Assembly: GCA_030770535.1 (NCBI GenBank)
Contig: JASVEC010000053.1
Coordinates: 166,049-230,048 of the forward strand
Reading direction: 5' to 3'
Origin: Batkoa obscura
Taxonomy: Eukaryota; Entomophthoromycota; Entomophthoromycetes; Entomophthorales; Batkoaceae
DNA length: 64,000 nt
Part shown: positions 23,041-34,928 of the stretch, piece by piece
Layout of the letters: every line of letters starts with the position of its first letter
How positions within the stretch are numbered: the stretch's first letter is position 1
Notes under the pieces: generated by a model
The model's input: the letters and a program-made list of their open reading frames with translations, nothing else
Told to the model about the DNA's origin: nothing
Databases searched by the model: none
Translations under genes and position numbers: made by a program

Positions 23041-24133
23041 AAATGTTTAGTGATGTTTAATTTTAATTATTTTCTACCTTTATTAAGTAGTATTAGTTTA
23101 TTTTAAAATGATGATAAATAAAGTAATTAATAAAAGTAAATTTTAATATATGGGAGTGTTTTTTTTACTTCATTATTTTTTCCATCTTTTAAGGGCTGTT
23201 TGAATGGAAAATTTGTTGGTAAAATTCTTAAATACAAAAATGCATCCCCATATATCCTATTTTTTTAATAATATATTTTTATTAGTTAAAATTCATTTTA
23301 TTACTATACTAATGAATTGTTATCATAGTACAATTTTTTAATTATCTCTATAGAACATTCAAGTGATTATTTTATTATATTACTTTATAAGTTAACACCT
23401 TAATATCTATTTTATAACAATATAGTAAAGTTATAGTAATAATAAAGGATTAGGGGAAAGTAGGTTTAGATTTACCATTTTTTATATAGAACTTAACCTA
23501 GTTTATTACAGAACTTCTTCTAGTTATTGTAATATCAATTGTATTTTATTTCAAGTATTTATAAACCTTTATTCTATTTTGGTTCTTATATCGTAAACTA
23601 TATATTATTCCTGTTATTCTTTATTTTTACTTTAAGATTTTCGATTCTTATTTTTGACACTTTATTGCATAAAATAGTTGTCTCTATTTTCAGATAAATA
23701 ACAGTATAATCATCATTTAACCTTCAATCATCTATTTAATAAATTTCAAGTTTATTTTACTTTTATTTATTTAAGGGTTTTTATAAAGTTAAATTACTTT
23801 GTTATTGATTTTATTACTATTTTTTTATATAAATTATGATTAGCTCTTATTAACATTTATTAATTATAAATCTAAACTTATTATTTTATACTTTATATTT
23901 TAATTGACTATTAGTATAAATGATATTTGTTTTATTTACAAAATATAAATTTAAAATTTGAAATTTAAAATGAAAATATTTGTAATATAATAAAATTGAC
24001 ATAATAACTTTATATTTATATTTATATTTAATATATATATATATAAGTATATTGATAATATTTTAATAATTATAATTGCATCAAGTAACTTTCATTTAAC
24101 TTCCATTTAACTTTAATTCTCTTTATTTATTAC
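23041..24133. other. AT-rich intergenic stretch
   Basis: One MITE-A (23149-23252), then very A/T-rich sequence with no coding signal up to the DDB1 stop codon. It includes an ATATAT run near 24030. Confidence 0.5.
23149..23252 (-). mobile_element. MITE-A copy, reverse
   Basis: TATGGGAGTGTTTTTTTTAC start on the plus strand and TGCATCCCCATA end, with GGAAAATTTGTTGGTAAAAT inside. Confidence 0.85.
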
Positions 24134-24882
24134 TTACTTTAATCTCTTTAAATCCAAAATAATATTTATTATTGTATTAATTGTAATATTAATAGGTTTT
24201 GGTAAATTTTGATTGTAAATTTCTCTACCATCTTGAATATCAGGAATAAACCAGTCTTCTTTTAGTGGATTTTCTAATCTTTCAATAGTTGATTTATTTT
24301 TAAAATAGTACTTTGATAAATTAAATTTAGTTAATAGTTTAATATCATTTTGGTATAATATAACGTATTGTTGTTTGATATCTAAATTAAGAAAAGGTTC
24401 TAATATTTGACCATCAATTATTCCTTTTGGTGGTAATATTTTTTGTTCATTGGTATAAGATCTATATCTAAGATATAAAATATTATTATTATTATTATTA
24501 TTATTGAAATAAAACTTACATGTTAAAATCAATATTACCAATAGTACCTAAATGATATAATATATTAATTTGTAATTGATTTAGTAAATCAAATGTATTT
24601 TTAGGTAATGGATTTAAACAACCGATAGCACCTGATATTGTAGAAAATAAAATAGGTTGATATAAAATATCTTCATTAATAAATCCAACTTCATTAAATT
24701 TTGAAAATGATTGATTTCCTTTTTTAGATATCAATTTTAAACCTTCATGTGTATAAATTGAAGGTGAAGGATACAAACTTCCATCAACGAAATTATTGAT
24801 TTGTTCACCAAGATGAAATTGAGTTATTATTTTTAATTGATTATTATTATCATTATTATTATCATTATCATTATTATTATTA

Positions 24883-24917
<35 letters not shown>

Positions 24918-27900
24918 AATAATAATATTACCATTATTATCATTAACAATATAATTATTTTGATTAATAAATTTACAATTCGTTATCCATTGTTGATTAT
25001 AATCATTATAAGTAATTTTTAATTGGCCATTTTTATCACATTTAATTAATTTTATTGACCGCATTAAATCTCCAACTATTATTTCATTATTAAAATTATC
25101 CATAGTTACACAAAATACATCACTAAATACAATACTACATTCTATAAAATTATTATCTTTTATAATATATGAAACAATCTAAATATTCAAATAAATATTA
25201 ATAAATATAGAATTATACAATTAATTTACCTTATTATTAATTGAAGCAATAATAAATTGATTTATAAATAATAAATTATGAACTGAACCAGAAACTTGTA
25301 ATTGATTTAATATATTTAATGAATATTTATCATCATTAAATTGAAATAATACTAACAATCCATTTTTACATAAAGATGTTTCTAAATTACAACTTTGAAC
25401 ATCAGCTAACCCAATTACTACATATGAGTTATTATTTAATTCATATTGAATTAAACTTAATCCAATATATCCTTCATTTAATTCATATTCAAATTTAACT
25501 AAAATAAATAATTATAAATAAATTAAATTAAATTAAATTAAATTTAATATATTAAATATATTACTAATTATTATTATTATTATTATTACCTTTATAATCT
25601 TCCATAGAAATTAATTTAATAATTGGTTTTGAATTATTATTATCTTCCTTATTACATAATACAATTAATATATTATTATATCGTTGAATTTTAATTGGTA
25701 TTTCATTAATCGGTATATTTTTTATATGATATTTTGTAAAATCATCTAGTTTTATAAATTTTAATTCCCTATTATTATATGTTATTAAACATTCCATGTT
25801 ATTATAATTAAATAAGGTTGTTATATTATTATTATTCTAAATAAATATAAAACTATTAATATAACAATAAAATAATAGAATGATTTAATTGATGATATAA
25901 TTACGATAATATACTTACCAATTCATTAATATAAGTTTGTTGAATTTCTTCCTTTTCAATTGTAAATAAATAAGTCTTATCAGCAATTGACAATATGGAA
26001 TTGTTATTTAATATTAATAATTTAGTTACTTGAGTATTAGAAGTTAATGATATAATATTAGATATTAATTGATAATTATAGTTATTATTATTATTATTAT
26101 TATTAAATTTAAAATAATTAATTCTTCCGTTTAAATAAGTAATAAAACAATAATTAATTAAATTATTATTTGTAATAATTTTAATATCATTAATAATATT
26201 ATCGTCATTAAATGAATGAATATAATTAATATTTAATTGTTGATTTAATTCTATAAAATACAATTCATTTTGATTCCATGTTGTTGTATATAAAATATTA
26301 TTATAAATATAAATACATGATATTTCATTTTTTAATTGAATTTCATTAATAAATAATAATGAATTATTATTGAAGTTTAATTGATAATATTGTAATTTAC
26401 CATTAGAATAAGATAAGATTAAATTGTTATTATTATATGTTGCTAACAAAATATCCTCATTTATATTTAAATTAAATATTAATTGATCTAAATTATAATC
26501 TAATAAAATAATTTGATTTTTCGTTATTTGTAATAATAAATCATCTTTAATATGATTTATTAATAAACTACTTTGTTGATGTATAAAATTACTAAAATGA
26601 ATTTCTAACATTGTATTATCTTGTAATAATTTAATAATTTTAGTTTGATTAATAAAATTAAATATTAGTAATTGATTATTAATATTAAATAAATCTTTAA
26701 TATTCTCAATATTTAATTGTGCTAATATTTTATAACCAATACCATTTTTAATTATATTAATTTGCCCATTTTTATAATTACCTGAACAAGTAATTAATTC
26801 ATTAACATTATGTTTAATTAAATCAATCATTGGTGATAATGTATTATATTGTTCAATTATATTAACATTTAATTTATTAATATTAATTTGAATTAATTGA
26901 CTATTATTAAAATGTGATCCAATATAACAATAATAATTAGATAAATAAACTAAATTACTACTAATACTTGTTATTCCAATCATTTCACAATTGATTTCTT
27001 CAAATTCTTTAATGTTATTCTTATTATTCTTATAAATTATCGTTAATAAATATAATTGACCTAATTTATCACCTAATAAAAATATTGAATTTTCTTTATC
27101 AATTGTTGTATAACAAATAATATTTTGTAAATTAGAATTTAATTTTTTTAATTGATTTTCTTTAACATAACTAATTTCTAAATCTCCAATACCTAATAGG
27201 CCATCTAAAATTAAATAAAATTAAATAATTTATAATAATTTATAATAATATTAAATAATTTATAATAATATCAAATTTACCATCATTTAACGGAATTAAA
27301 GTGTGAATTGAATTACCAAAATTCAATATATTTTTATCTAACATAAAAAATTTTCTTTGTAATTTATTATATTCTAAATAAATTAAACTTCTTTGATGGA
27401 CTTTAGTATTACATAATACTACTAATATATTCTTATTTAATAAAAATGTAGTTGCAATTGGATGTTGATATTCAAATCTAAATAATTAATAATTAATAAT
27501 TAATAATTAATAATTAATAATTAATAATTAAAAATTAAATTCTTATTTTTAAATAATTAATAAATTACTTACAAATAATCTAAAGCTTCTAAAGCATCAC
27601 CAACTTGTAATTCTCTAGCTGTAAAAGTAGCACTATTTCTTAACTTTTCATTTTCTATTTCAACATTTTCTTTTTCTACTAATGGTAAATATTTAATACT
27701 TCCTTGACTTAAAAACAGTGTTAACACAGCTTGATTCCCAGTAACTAAATATCCCCTTTCTAAAGGTAAACCAAAATCGATAGAAAAATCTCCTGATACT
27801 GTAGTAATAATTTGTTTAGTTTTGATATCATATCGTAAATTAAAGTATTGTCTTTTTTCTGTTAATAAAAAGAGAGTATCTAAAGTTTGTCCAGGTAAGA

Positions 27901-28175
27901 TATGTAAGATGGAAATATGACCTAAAATGGTATAAGTGGTCAATAATTGTAAACCAGTGGAAGTTAAGTTATGGATTTCTATTATATTATTTTTACTAAA
28001 AGAATAAAATTCAATATAAATTTTAGTTGGAAGTTCAATCGATTTAATTAATTAAATCTTACCATAAAATTAAATTGCCTTCAGTACTAGTAAAATTTGC
28101 CTTTAAGGCATGAGAAATAGAAGTAGAAGGAATAGTATATGTTAAATAATAACCATGATTCTCATGAGTTGTCAT
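24134..28175 (-). CDS. DDB1: DDB1-like CPSF-A/WD propeller protein (CUL4 adaptor)
   Basis: Model: complement(join(24134..24467, 24520..25178, 25230..25498, 25590..25836, 25919..27204, 27281..27477, 27573..27995, 28063..28175)), 1175 aa, against 1140 in human DDB1. All junctions are GT...AG and keep frame. Hallmarks collinear with DDB1: NLILCKNNIIEIHNL near the N-terminus, GIGDLEISYVKE, the ITCSGNYKNGQINIIKNGIG block, EIIVGDLMRSIKL, QFHLGEQINNFVDGSL, TISGAIGCL, then IYRSYT and GIIDGQILEPFLNL at the end. DDB1 links substrate receptors to CUL4 ubiquitin ligase in nucleotide-excision repair and replication control. AAT/ATT microsatellites in exons code for Asn runs (about 15 Asn at 24868-24915). 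Codon use is extremely A/T-rich. I prefer DDB1 to CPSF160/SF3B3 because of the GDLMRS block and the length. Confidence 0.9.
24837..24916. repeat. ATT/AAT microsatellite inside the DDB1 exon
   Basis: Imperfect TTA/TCA trinucleotide tract that encodes Asn/Asp runs on the minus strand. It lies between the DDB1 VGDLMRS and FHLGE blocks. Confidence 0.9.
27484..27533. repeat. TTAATAA heptamer repeat in a DDB1 intron
   Basis: Seven or so copies of AATTAAT within the intron at 27478-27572. Confidence 0.8.
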
Positions 28176-28365
28176 TTTTTGAATTTCTATTTTTTTAGAT
28201 CTTTTGATGTTGATTAAATAAAAGAAATTTTAAATGACGTAAAAAGAAAAAAAAGATTCAATTTAATAGTTTCAATTCAAGTTGAGTAAAGTTTTTTATG
28301 GGATAATTAAAAAAATGAATAAATTCAAATTAATATGAATTTAAAATAAGATTACGTTAAGAAAT

Positions 28366-28367
28366 TA

Positions 28368-28424
<57 letters not shown>
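28366..28424. repeat. (ATT)n microsatellite
   Basis: About 18 uninterrupted ATT units in the divergent spacer between DDB1 and the VMA21-like gene. Confidence 0.9.
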
Positions 28425-28425
<1 letters not shown>

Positions 28426-28604
28426 TATAACTATAATTTTAAATTTAATATTTTAATTTAATTCTCTTATTTTATTTTATTTTATTTTATTAATTTTTAT
28501 TTCATTTTCCTTAATTCTTATGTAATAAAATTGATACTTTTTTCTGAACTAAGCATTAAACAACTTTTTTATATTAAAAAATTATCTTTTTATAAAATAA
28601 AACA

Positions 28605-29134
28605 ATGAAAAATAATAATAATATAAAAAAGAGAACAGTAGAAACTACAAAGGTAACTGATGAAAAAATAAACAATAAAAAAACAACAAAAAATGATTTA
28701 ACAACAAGCAATGGTAACAATGGAGAATTAAAACAAAGTATAACGTCATTGTCTTCAAATGTTAATAAAAATGTTAATAGACAAATTGAAGTACCAAAGT
28801 AATTAATTCATTAAAATTTATTATTACTAAATCTAAAGTAATTAATGATTAGTACTGTTATGTTTAAATTAATGTTTTTCTCTCTTGGTATGGGAATCAT
28901 ACCTATTGCTTCTTATTATTTTAGTAATCAATATTTATTTAATGGTAAATTTAGATTCTTAATTATATGTAAACTATTATTTTTATTTAATGGCTAATAT
29001 ATTTAATAGGAGAAGGTTTCTATGCAGCTGCTTTTGCTGTAGTTGTAGCTAATGTGATTTTATTCAGCTATATTATTGTAGCATTTTTAGAAGATGATGG
29101 TAATAATAATAGTACAGATAAAAAACAAAATTAA
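28605..29134 (+). CDS. VMA21: VMA21-like V-ATPase assembly factor
   Basis: Model: join(28605..28798, 28853..28944, 29010..29134), 136 aa. The first 65 residues are an Asn/Lys/Thr-rich cytosolic tail. The core is two membrane spans: VMFKLMFFSLGMGIIPIASY, then FYAAAFAVVVANVILFSYII, with VAFLEDD after the second. This matches the VMA21 layout of two helices separated by a short loop. VMA21 helps assemble the Vo sector of the vacuolar ATPase in the endoplasmic reticulum. The tail is longer than usual and the C-terminus (TDKKQN) lacks a classic KKXX signal, although lysines are present. Both introns have GT...AG ends. It is divergently arranged with DDB1. Confidence 0.8.
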
Positions 29135-29245
29135 AAAAATAAAATAAAATAAACCTTTTATTATTATTAAAAAAGTATAGTTAACAATATAAATATATTA
29201 ATATATTAGTATAATTTTTATCCTTTTTATTATATTAATAATATT

Positions 29246-30972
29246 TTAAAACAATCTATCAAGTTTTAATGGAGAATACATATTCTTAATTCCGATTCTA
29301 TTCCTTTTATCATTAATATTTTCTTCACAATAACCTTTTTTAAAAGACATAATTTCTAATTCATAAATTATAGCTCCAAGTGTCCAACCAATATTGATAT
29401 TATGATAATCATCAGTTAAATGAATTTGTCTAAAAGTATCAATATTAAACCCATTTTTTAATATATTAATACCATATGCTGCTAAAAAACATTCTGAATA
29501 ATTGTTATTATATTTGGAATTAATATTTAATATTTCATTATTATTGTCATTATTATTATTATTATTATCTTTTACTTTTTCTATTTTACGATCAATACAA
29601 TAATTTAATGCTGAGGTTTCTAAACAATGTATATTGGTTATTCCTTTACAATTTAATATTTTCCCTAATTTATTAAACCCATCTAAAGCAAAGATAGGTC
29701 GATTTAATGGTAAATTAGGTTGATGTTTCCCATTCATACCACATGGTTCAGCTGCACAAAATACGTTCTTTCTATAAAAATAAACAAATATTAAAATATT
29801 ACATATTATTATTATTATTCTACCTTAATAAATCTAAAGTCAATATTTCACATAATGAATAATTACCACCACCAACAAAGTTAACCTTTCTTACTTTACC
29901 AAAAACTTCTACTTTGATTTTTTGTCGATAATTAATTGGAAAACAAGGATCAATAACTTCAATTTTGACAGTATCATTTTCCATTTCACTATTTAAAAAA
30001 ATACAGTTAAAATACAATTATTAAAAAACATTATATAATATTTTTAAATTTACCTCCAACTATTTTCTACTAATTGTTGTCTATGTCGAATTAATGCTTG
30101 ATTTCTTCCAAATTTTAAATAACTTTGGGTATATAATATACGGTCAGTACCATTCACTCTTAATGGAAATGAACCTTCTGATAATCTTTCAGTGGGTTCA
30201 AAAGTTAATTCTAATGATGCTCCACCAAAATCTATTGATATTATACTATCTTTTACTGCTGATTTATTTAATGTACCAGCTAAATAATTGATTGTTAACC
30301 AATCATAAGCACCTGTTAAATATATATATTAATATTAATATTAATATTAATTAAGATTATTAATTATTATTACCTTCAAATTCCCCAGGTAAAACCTGAA
30401 CCCCAAAATCTTCATCAATTTTAAATGGAAAATCTTTAATCTGTATTAAATATTCACTAACTTTATTCACCACTTTTTTTATCTTTTTAAATCCTAATAC
30501 TCGTACTCCTGCTGTGGCTAATACATGAAATGTTGTCTGTCGATGTTTTTCTTTGGGTATATAATCTTTAGCAAAGTTAATCATACCTATATTTTATTAT
30601 TTTATTAGTTATAAAAAAATTAACTTCAACTTCAACTTTATATTAACTAAAAAAAATAGCCATTATTATTCTAATGATTCATGGATCCTTACCTTTAAAA
30701 AACTCTTCCATATCTTTGCTTTTTAATTCAGCAATAGAACCTTCTTGAATAAATTTAGCTTGTTGACCACTATCTTTTAATAAAGCAGGTTCAACATAAG
30801 GTGAATAACTAGCGTTTGAAGGTCCATGAAATTGATATATATACAAACGTGTTTGTGTGGATCCTGCATCTACTATAATACCATAATGTAATGGATCATT
30901 CGAAAATGAAGTTTGTTTACTAAAAATTGGAAGAACTAAATATATACAATAAATGAAGTAAAATAAATTCAT
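29246..30972 (-). CDS. Secreted or ER-lumenal apyrase/NTPDase (GDA1/CD39 family)
   Basis: Model: complement(join(29246..29771, 29824..29988, 30054..30312, 30374..30586, 30693..30972)), 480 aa. A hydrophobic signal at residues 1-18 precedes the apyrase conserved regions in order: VDAGSTQTR (residues 34-42), LATAGVRVL (ACR2, about 116-124), YDWLTINYLAG (ACR3), SIDFGGASLELTF (ACR4) and NIGWTLGAIIYE (ACR5). The family hydrolyses nucleoside di- and triphosphates to monophosphates. With no second membrane span it should be soluble, either secreted or in the ER/Golgi as a GDPase/UDPase for glycosylation. An AAT microsatellite adds an Asn-rich insert between the GITNIHCLETS and SECFLAAYG segments. 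The convergent VMA21-like gene ends 111 bp away. Confidence 0.88.
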
Positions 30973-31075
30973 AATTGAAAATAGAAAAATAAAGAGTGTA
31001 ATTTTTTAAAAATAATGTTTTGAAAACCACTCTTTTTAAAAAGATGCAAAAAGTTGGTTTTTCTAAAAGAATTTA

Positions 31076-31180
31076 TTATGAGAGAGTATCTTGTTGGGTT
31101 TCATTTATTTCTCATTTTTTAAGCTCTATTAAAGGGAAATTTATTAGTAAAATACTTAAACAAAAAAAGGTATCCTCATA
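31076..31180 (-). mobile_element. MITE-A copy, reverse, diverged
   Basis: TATGAGAGAGTATCTTGTTG start, then TTTCATTTATTTCTCATTTT, AAGCTCTATTAAAGGGAAAT and TATCCTCATA end. It is more diverged than most copies. Confidence 0.7.
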
Positions 31181-31360
31181 TATTCGTTTATATAGTAAGG
31201 AACATCCTTAAATTATTTAGTATTTTAGTATCAAATATCTATAGGGCTTCTAAAGCTATATTTATTAATCTCTTTTGATCTTTATAGAATGCTTTTATTC
31301 CTTCTTTAATTTTTTATATAAAGTCTTTAATCTTTAGTCTTTAGCCTTTATAACTAAGCA

Positions 31361-31478
31361 TATGGGGATATCCACATTAGTTTCATTTTTTTATCCAATT
31401 TTTAATATTTTAAAAACTTTACTTAAAATTATTTAGAGAATTTTTTTATATTAAAAAGCAAAAATACTTAGTACAGTT
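31361..31478 (+). mobile_element. MITE-B copy
   Basis: TATGGGGATATCC, then ATTAGTTTCATTTTTTTATC and, further on, TTAAAAAGCAAAAATACTTA before GTACAGTTTT. Same order as 11524-11655. Confidence 0.7.
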
Positions 31479-31613
31479 TTAATTTTATTATAATTTATAT
31501 TATAAGTTAACAGAATTTCTATTAAATTTAATAGAAATCTCTAGATTAGTAAGGCTTTTATTAGCATAACCTATGTATTAATATTAATCAAAGTTGTAGT
31601 ATGTAAATAAATA

Positions 31614-31714
31614 TATGGGGATATTTTTTTTGGTTTCATCACTTTTTCTATCTTTTAAAGCCTACTTAAATGAAAAGATTATTGGTAAAATTTTAAAAAA
31701 ATACATCCCCAATA
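31614..31714 (-). mobile_element. MITE-A copy, reverse
   Basis: TATGGGGATATTTTTTTTGG start, TTTCATCACTTTTTCTATC, and ATACATCCCCAATA end. Confidence 0.8.
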
Positions 31715-31831
31715 TAGTTTATTATTATTTTTTGTATTTTGTTTTTTATACTCTTTAAAAATTAGATCTATTTTATTGTTATTGTTTAAACTATTAATTT
31801 TATTATATTAATTTTTATAAACTTTATAAAT

Positions 31832-32298
31832 TATGAAATCTGGTACTCAGGGTTTGAAGTCAAGAACAGCTATTACTGGGTTGACTACACTATAAGTCGA
31901 AAGGTCTTAGTTTATGTGACTAAGATAGACTTGAATTGTGAAGAATAGCACGTAGTAGGCTACAGACTATGTAAAACAAGTAGAATAGACAATACTAATG
32001 TAAATCTACATAAAATACTACTAAGAAAACTTAGTGGCTTTATTAAATGTTTGAGATATCAGGGAATAATTCAGTTAAAAAGCCTCGAACTACTATACTC
32101 TGTAAACTCTTTTATACTCTGAAAAGTATAGATATCAAAATGAGAAGATAATAAATATTTTTTGAGATGGAGCTAGAAATTCTCATAGCAAATCAAACTA
32201 AGAGCACGGGATTAATTGTCTCTGAACTCAAGAACACAACAGCTTAGGCGATTGTTATGCTATAATTAACCATGGGACTGACAAAGCGATATTTCACA
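31832..32298. mobile_element. LTR-like element, copy 2 (fossil)
   Basis: About 467 bp, the most complete copy, with TATGAAATCTGG at the left and ATTTCACA at the right. It contains GTATAAAAGAG on the minus strand, which resembles an LTR promoter. It looks like a solo LTR with no internal region and is moderately old. It is flanked on the right by a MITE-A end fragment. Confidence 0.55.
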
Positions 32299-32319
32299 AC
32301 ACAAAAATACATCCCCATA
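32299..32319. mobile_element. MITE-A end fragment
   Basis: Only the terminal ACAAAAATACATCCCCATA remains, lying between two oppositely oriented LTR-like copies. Confidence 0.7.
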
Positions 32320-32321
32320 TG

Positions 32322-32582
32322 ATAATTCAAAGCTTTTTGGCTAAATTATTCCCTGATATCATACCTTTAATAAAGTCACTAAACCTTTCTAATAGTATTT
32401 TATATAAGTTTTACAGTAAAATTGTACATCTTGTTTGTTTTACATACCCTGTAGCATATTATGTGCTATTGTTCATGATTCAAGTCTACTTTAGTTATAT
32501 AAACTAAGGTCTTTCGACTTACAGCTATTCAATCAAATAAAAATTGTTTTTGACTTTAACCACCAAGTACCAGGTTTCACAT
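32322..32582. mobile_element. LTR-like element, copy 3 (fossil, partial, inverted)
   Basis: About 260 bp matching one end of copies 2 and 4, in the orientation opposite to copy 2 and ending AGGTTTCACA. It is incomplete and old. Confidence 0.55.
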
Positions 32583-32636
32583 AGGCATATATATTGTACA
32601 AATCTGTCTTTGTTGTATTTTTAAAATTACTTAGTA

Positions 32637-32742
32637 TATGAGGATGTGTTTTTTTATTTAAGAATTTTACTAATAGTTTTTTCGCTCAAACATGATCTAA
32701 GAAATGATAAAAAGTGATAAAACCAAAAAAAACACCACCATA
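32637..32742 (+). mobile_element. MITE-A copy, forward, first of a tandem pair
   Basis: TATGAGGATGTG start, diverged core (CATGATCTAAGAAATG), AACACCACCATA end. It shares TATG with the next copy. Confidence 0.75.
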
Positions 32743-32845
32743 TGTGGATGTATTTTTGTATTTAAAAATTTTACTAACATTTTTTCCACTCAAATAGCGC
32801 TTAAAAGATGGAAAAAATGTTGAGGCTAAAAGAAACATCCCCATA
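32741..32845 (+). mobile_element. MITE-A copy, forward, second of a tandem pair
   Basis: TATGTGGATGTATTTTTG start, AGCGCTTAAAAGATGG core, ACATCCCCATA end. It is closer to the consensus than its neighbour. Confidence 0.85.
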
Positions 32846-33603
32846 TACTAAAGTTATAGCTGATAATAATTCTACTTGTTAGCTTTTGTTTTTTGTTCTC
32901 TTTAAAGCATTAATTTTATATATTATTTGCTTAAATTTATTATCAACAGTAAACTTTAATTATTTTTATTTTATTTTATTTTATTTTATAAAATTCCATA
33001 AACTCTGGGTTATTATAAATATTAAAATTAATGTAAATAAATTCCAATGTTTATATAATGTGCTTCTTTTTATTATATTAAAATTTTATAAAATTCTATC
33101 TTAAAATTTAATTATAAAAACTTACATTTTATTTTTATCTCAATAAAAGATAAAATTAAGTAGCTATATATTTATACATTATATATCTATTAAATATTTA
33201 ACAAAAATAGTATAAAAAATTGAAAAGATTAATTATTTAAAAAATTAATATAACTAAAATAAATCCTCTAAGTTTAGATAAAAAGATTTAACTTAGCTTT
33301 TTAACTTTAACTATACTTTGATTACATAATTCAAAAAAAAGAATGATTATATACATAGAAGTTTAAAGGAAATGTGTGCCATGATTTAAAATTAAAGTGT
33401 TAGAATCAAGAGAGTTAACATGAGATTTAACTTCTTCCATTGAGTAGATAAGTCAGGAAAAAGAATGTAAAGACCCTTTTTTAGAATAACTTTGTAAAAG
33501 AAATATGCTAAAAATTTAAAAATAATTTAATATTGTTAATGAATAATTCAAACTATGATGGTAGTTACTAGTGGTAAAAAAAGCAAAATACACGAAAGTA
33601 ATA

Positions 33604-33705
33604 TATGAGTGTTTTTTTTATCTTCATTACTTTTTCCATCTTTTAAACACTGTTTGAACGGAAAAATTATTAGCAAAATTCTTAGACACAAAAATACATC
33701 CCCAG
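33604..33705 (-). mobile_element. MITE-A copy, reverse
   Basis: TATGAGTGTTTTTTTTATC start, TTAAACACTGTTTGAACGG core, AATACATCCCCAGA end. Confidence 0.8.
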
Positions 33706-34826
33706 ATCTTAAACAAAAGCTAGATCGAGGTACTATGAGTTAAAGAAAGGTTTGCAAAGTTAATTAAGAGTGCAATAAATATATTGTACATGGATATATT
33801 AAATCATTATTATTAAAACTTATTGTTTATAATAATTAATTAAAATGAATGTTTTATTTCACGATAATGATAAAAGAGACAAGTTGAATGAGTTAAATAT
33901 TTAAAATAATAAATTTGGTAATTATTTAATAAATTATCGTAATGATAATTAATTTTATGATGATCTTGGAATTAAATAGTATTTTTTATAAAATTAAAAA
34001 AAATAAAATATTAAAAATAAAATAAAGTTTGAGGTTCCCTTATATTATTTAACAATGAAGTAATTATAATAAATTATCATACCATTAAATTATTTTTAAA
34101 GTAAAATCTCGATATTAGCATATAAACCGATAAGATTTAATAAAATATAAGTTTATGCAAATTTAATGAGATATTTAACTTGATTTGAAGCTAGAAAATT
34201 CTCTTTTGGAATCAAACTAATTTTAACTTTAATTTGGATCTTTTCAATAAGAATTATAGTACTGCAATTTTTTTGAGATCTATTTATTTATTTATTTAAG
34301 AAAAAAAAGTATGTTAAAATTTTAATATAATATGTAGATTAGGTTTTAAAAATTATTTGTAAAAATATATTTTTTATAAAAATTATTACTAAAAAAGTCA
34401 TAAAAGAATTACAATAGATACTAATATTAACTATTGATCGAATAACCTATCTTAAGCCGATAAAGTTTTTTTTACTCACGTTGATAACTAAAACATAAGA
34501 TAGCATTCAATTTAGTTATGAATAAGTATTATCATGCATTTAAAATTTCAATTTTATTTCAATCTCTTAAAAGTTATTCACTATCATTAAAACTGTATAT
34601 TAATAATATATCAAATATCAGTATTAGCATAGTATTAAATATTAGAATATTACAAATGAAGTAATAATACATAAATTAGTACTATGTCATGATTAAATTT
34701 AACCTTACTAAATATAGTCTAATCAAAACTTCGTTTAAAAGATGTGTGACATTGCATTGATGGATCTGAAACCTAGTTTTTTCAATAAAATCGCACTGCC
34801 ATGAGATTATAGAAATTGAAAAGTAT

Positions 34827-34834
34827 ATAAACCT
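34827..34834 (+). promoter_or_regulatory. TATA-like box of the B12D-like gene
   Basis: GTATATAAACC lies about 100 bp upstream of the ATG at 34929. Confidence 0.35.
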
Positions 34835-34928
34835 TTGATTTACAATCCAAGAACTAAAAATTATTTTTTGTGAACACGATTGAAACTAAATAACTATTTA
34901 CAACAACTCATTATACTATTAACCAAAA

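Larger units (their letters stand above)
30973..34826. other. Repeat-rich intergenic stretch
   Basis: No gene seen. It carries six MITE-A copies or fragments, one MITE-B and two LTR-like copies. The part from about 33100 to 34800 is plain A/T-rich DNA apart from a MITE-A at 33604-33705. Confidence 0.6.

Noticed and set aside
24837-25022. Plus-strand ORF of poly-Ile
   Set aside because: It is the reverse of an ATT microsatellite inside the DDB1 exon.
31020-31211. Small ORF of 63 codons
   Set aside because: It lies over a MITE-A copy and has no protein-like features.
32319-32507. Small ORF of 62 codons
   Set aside because: It overlaps the inverted LTR-like repeat; non-coding.
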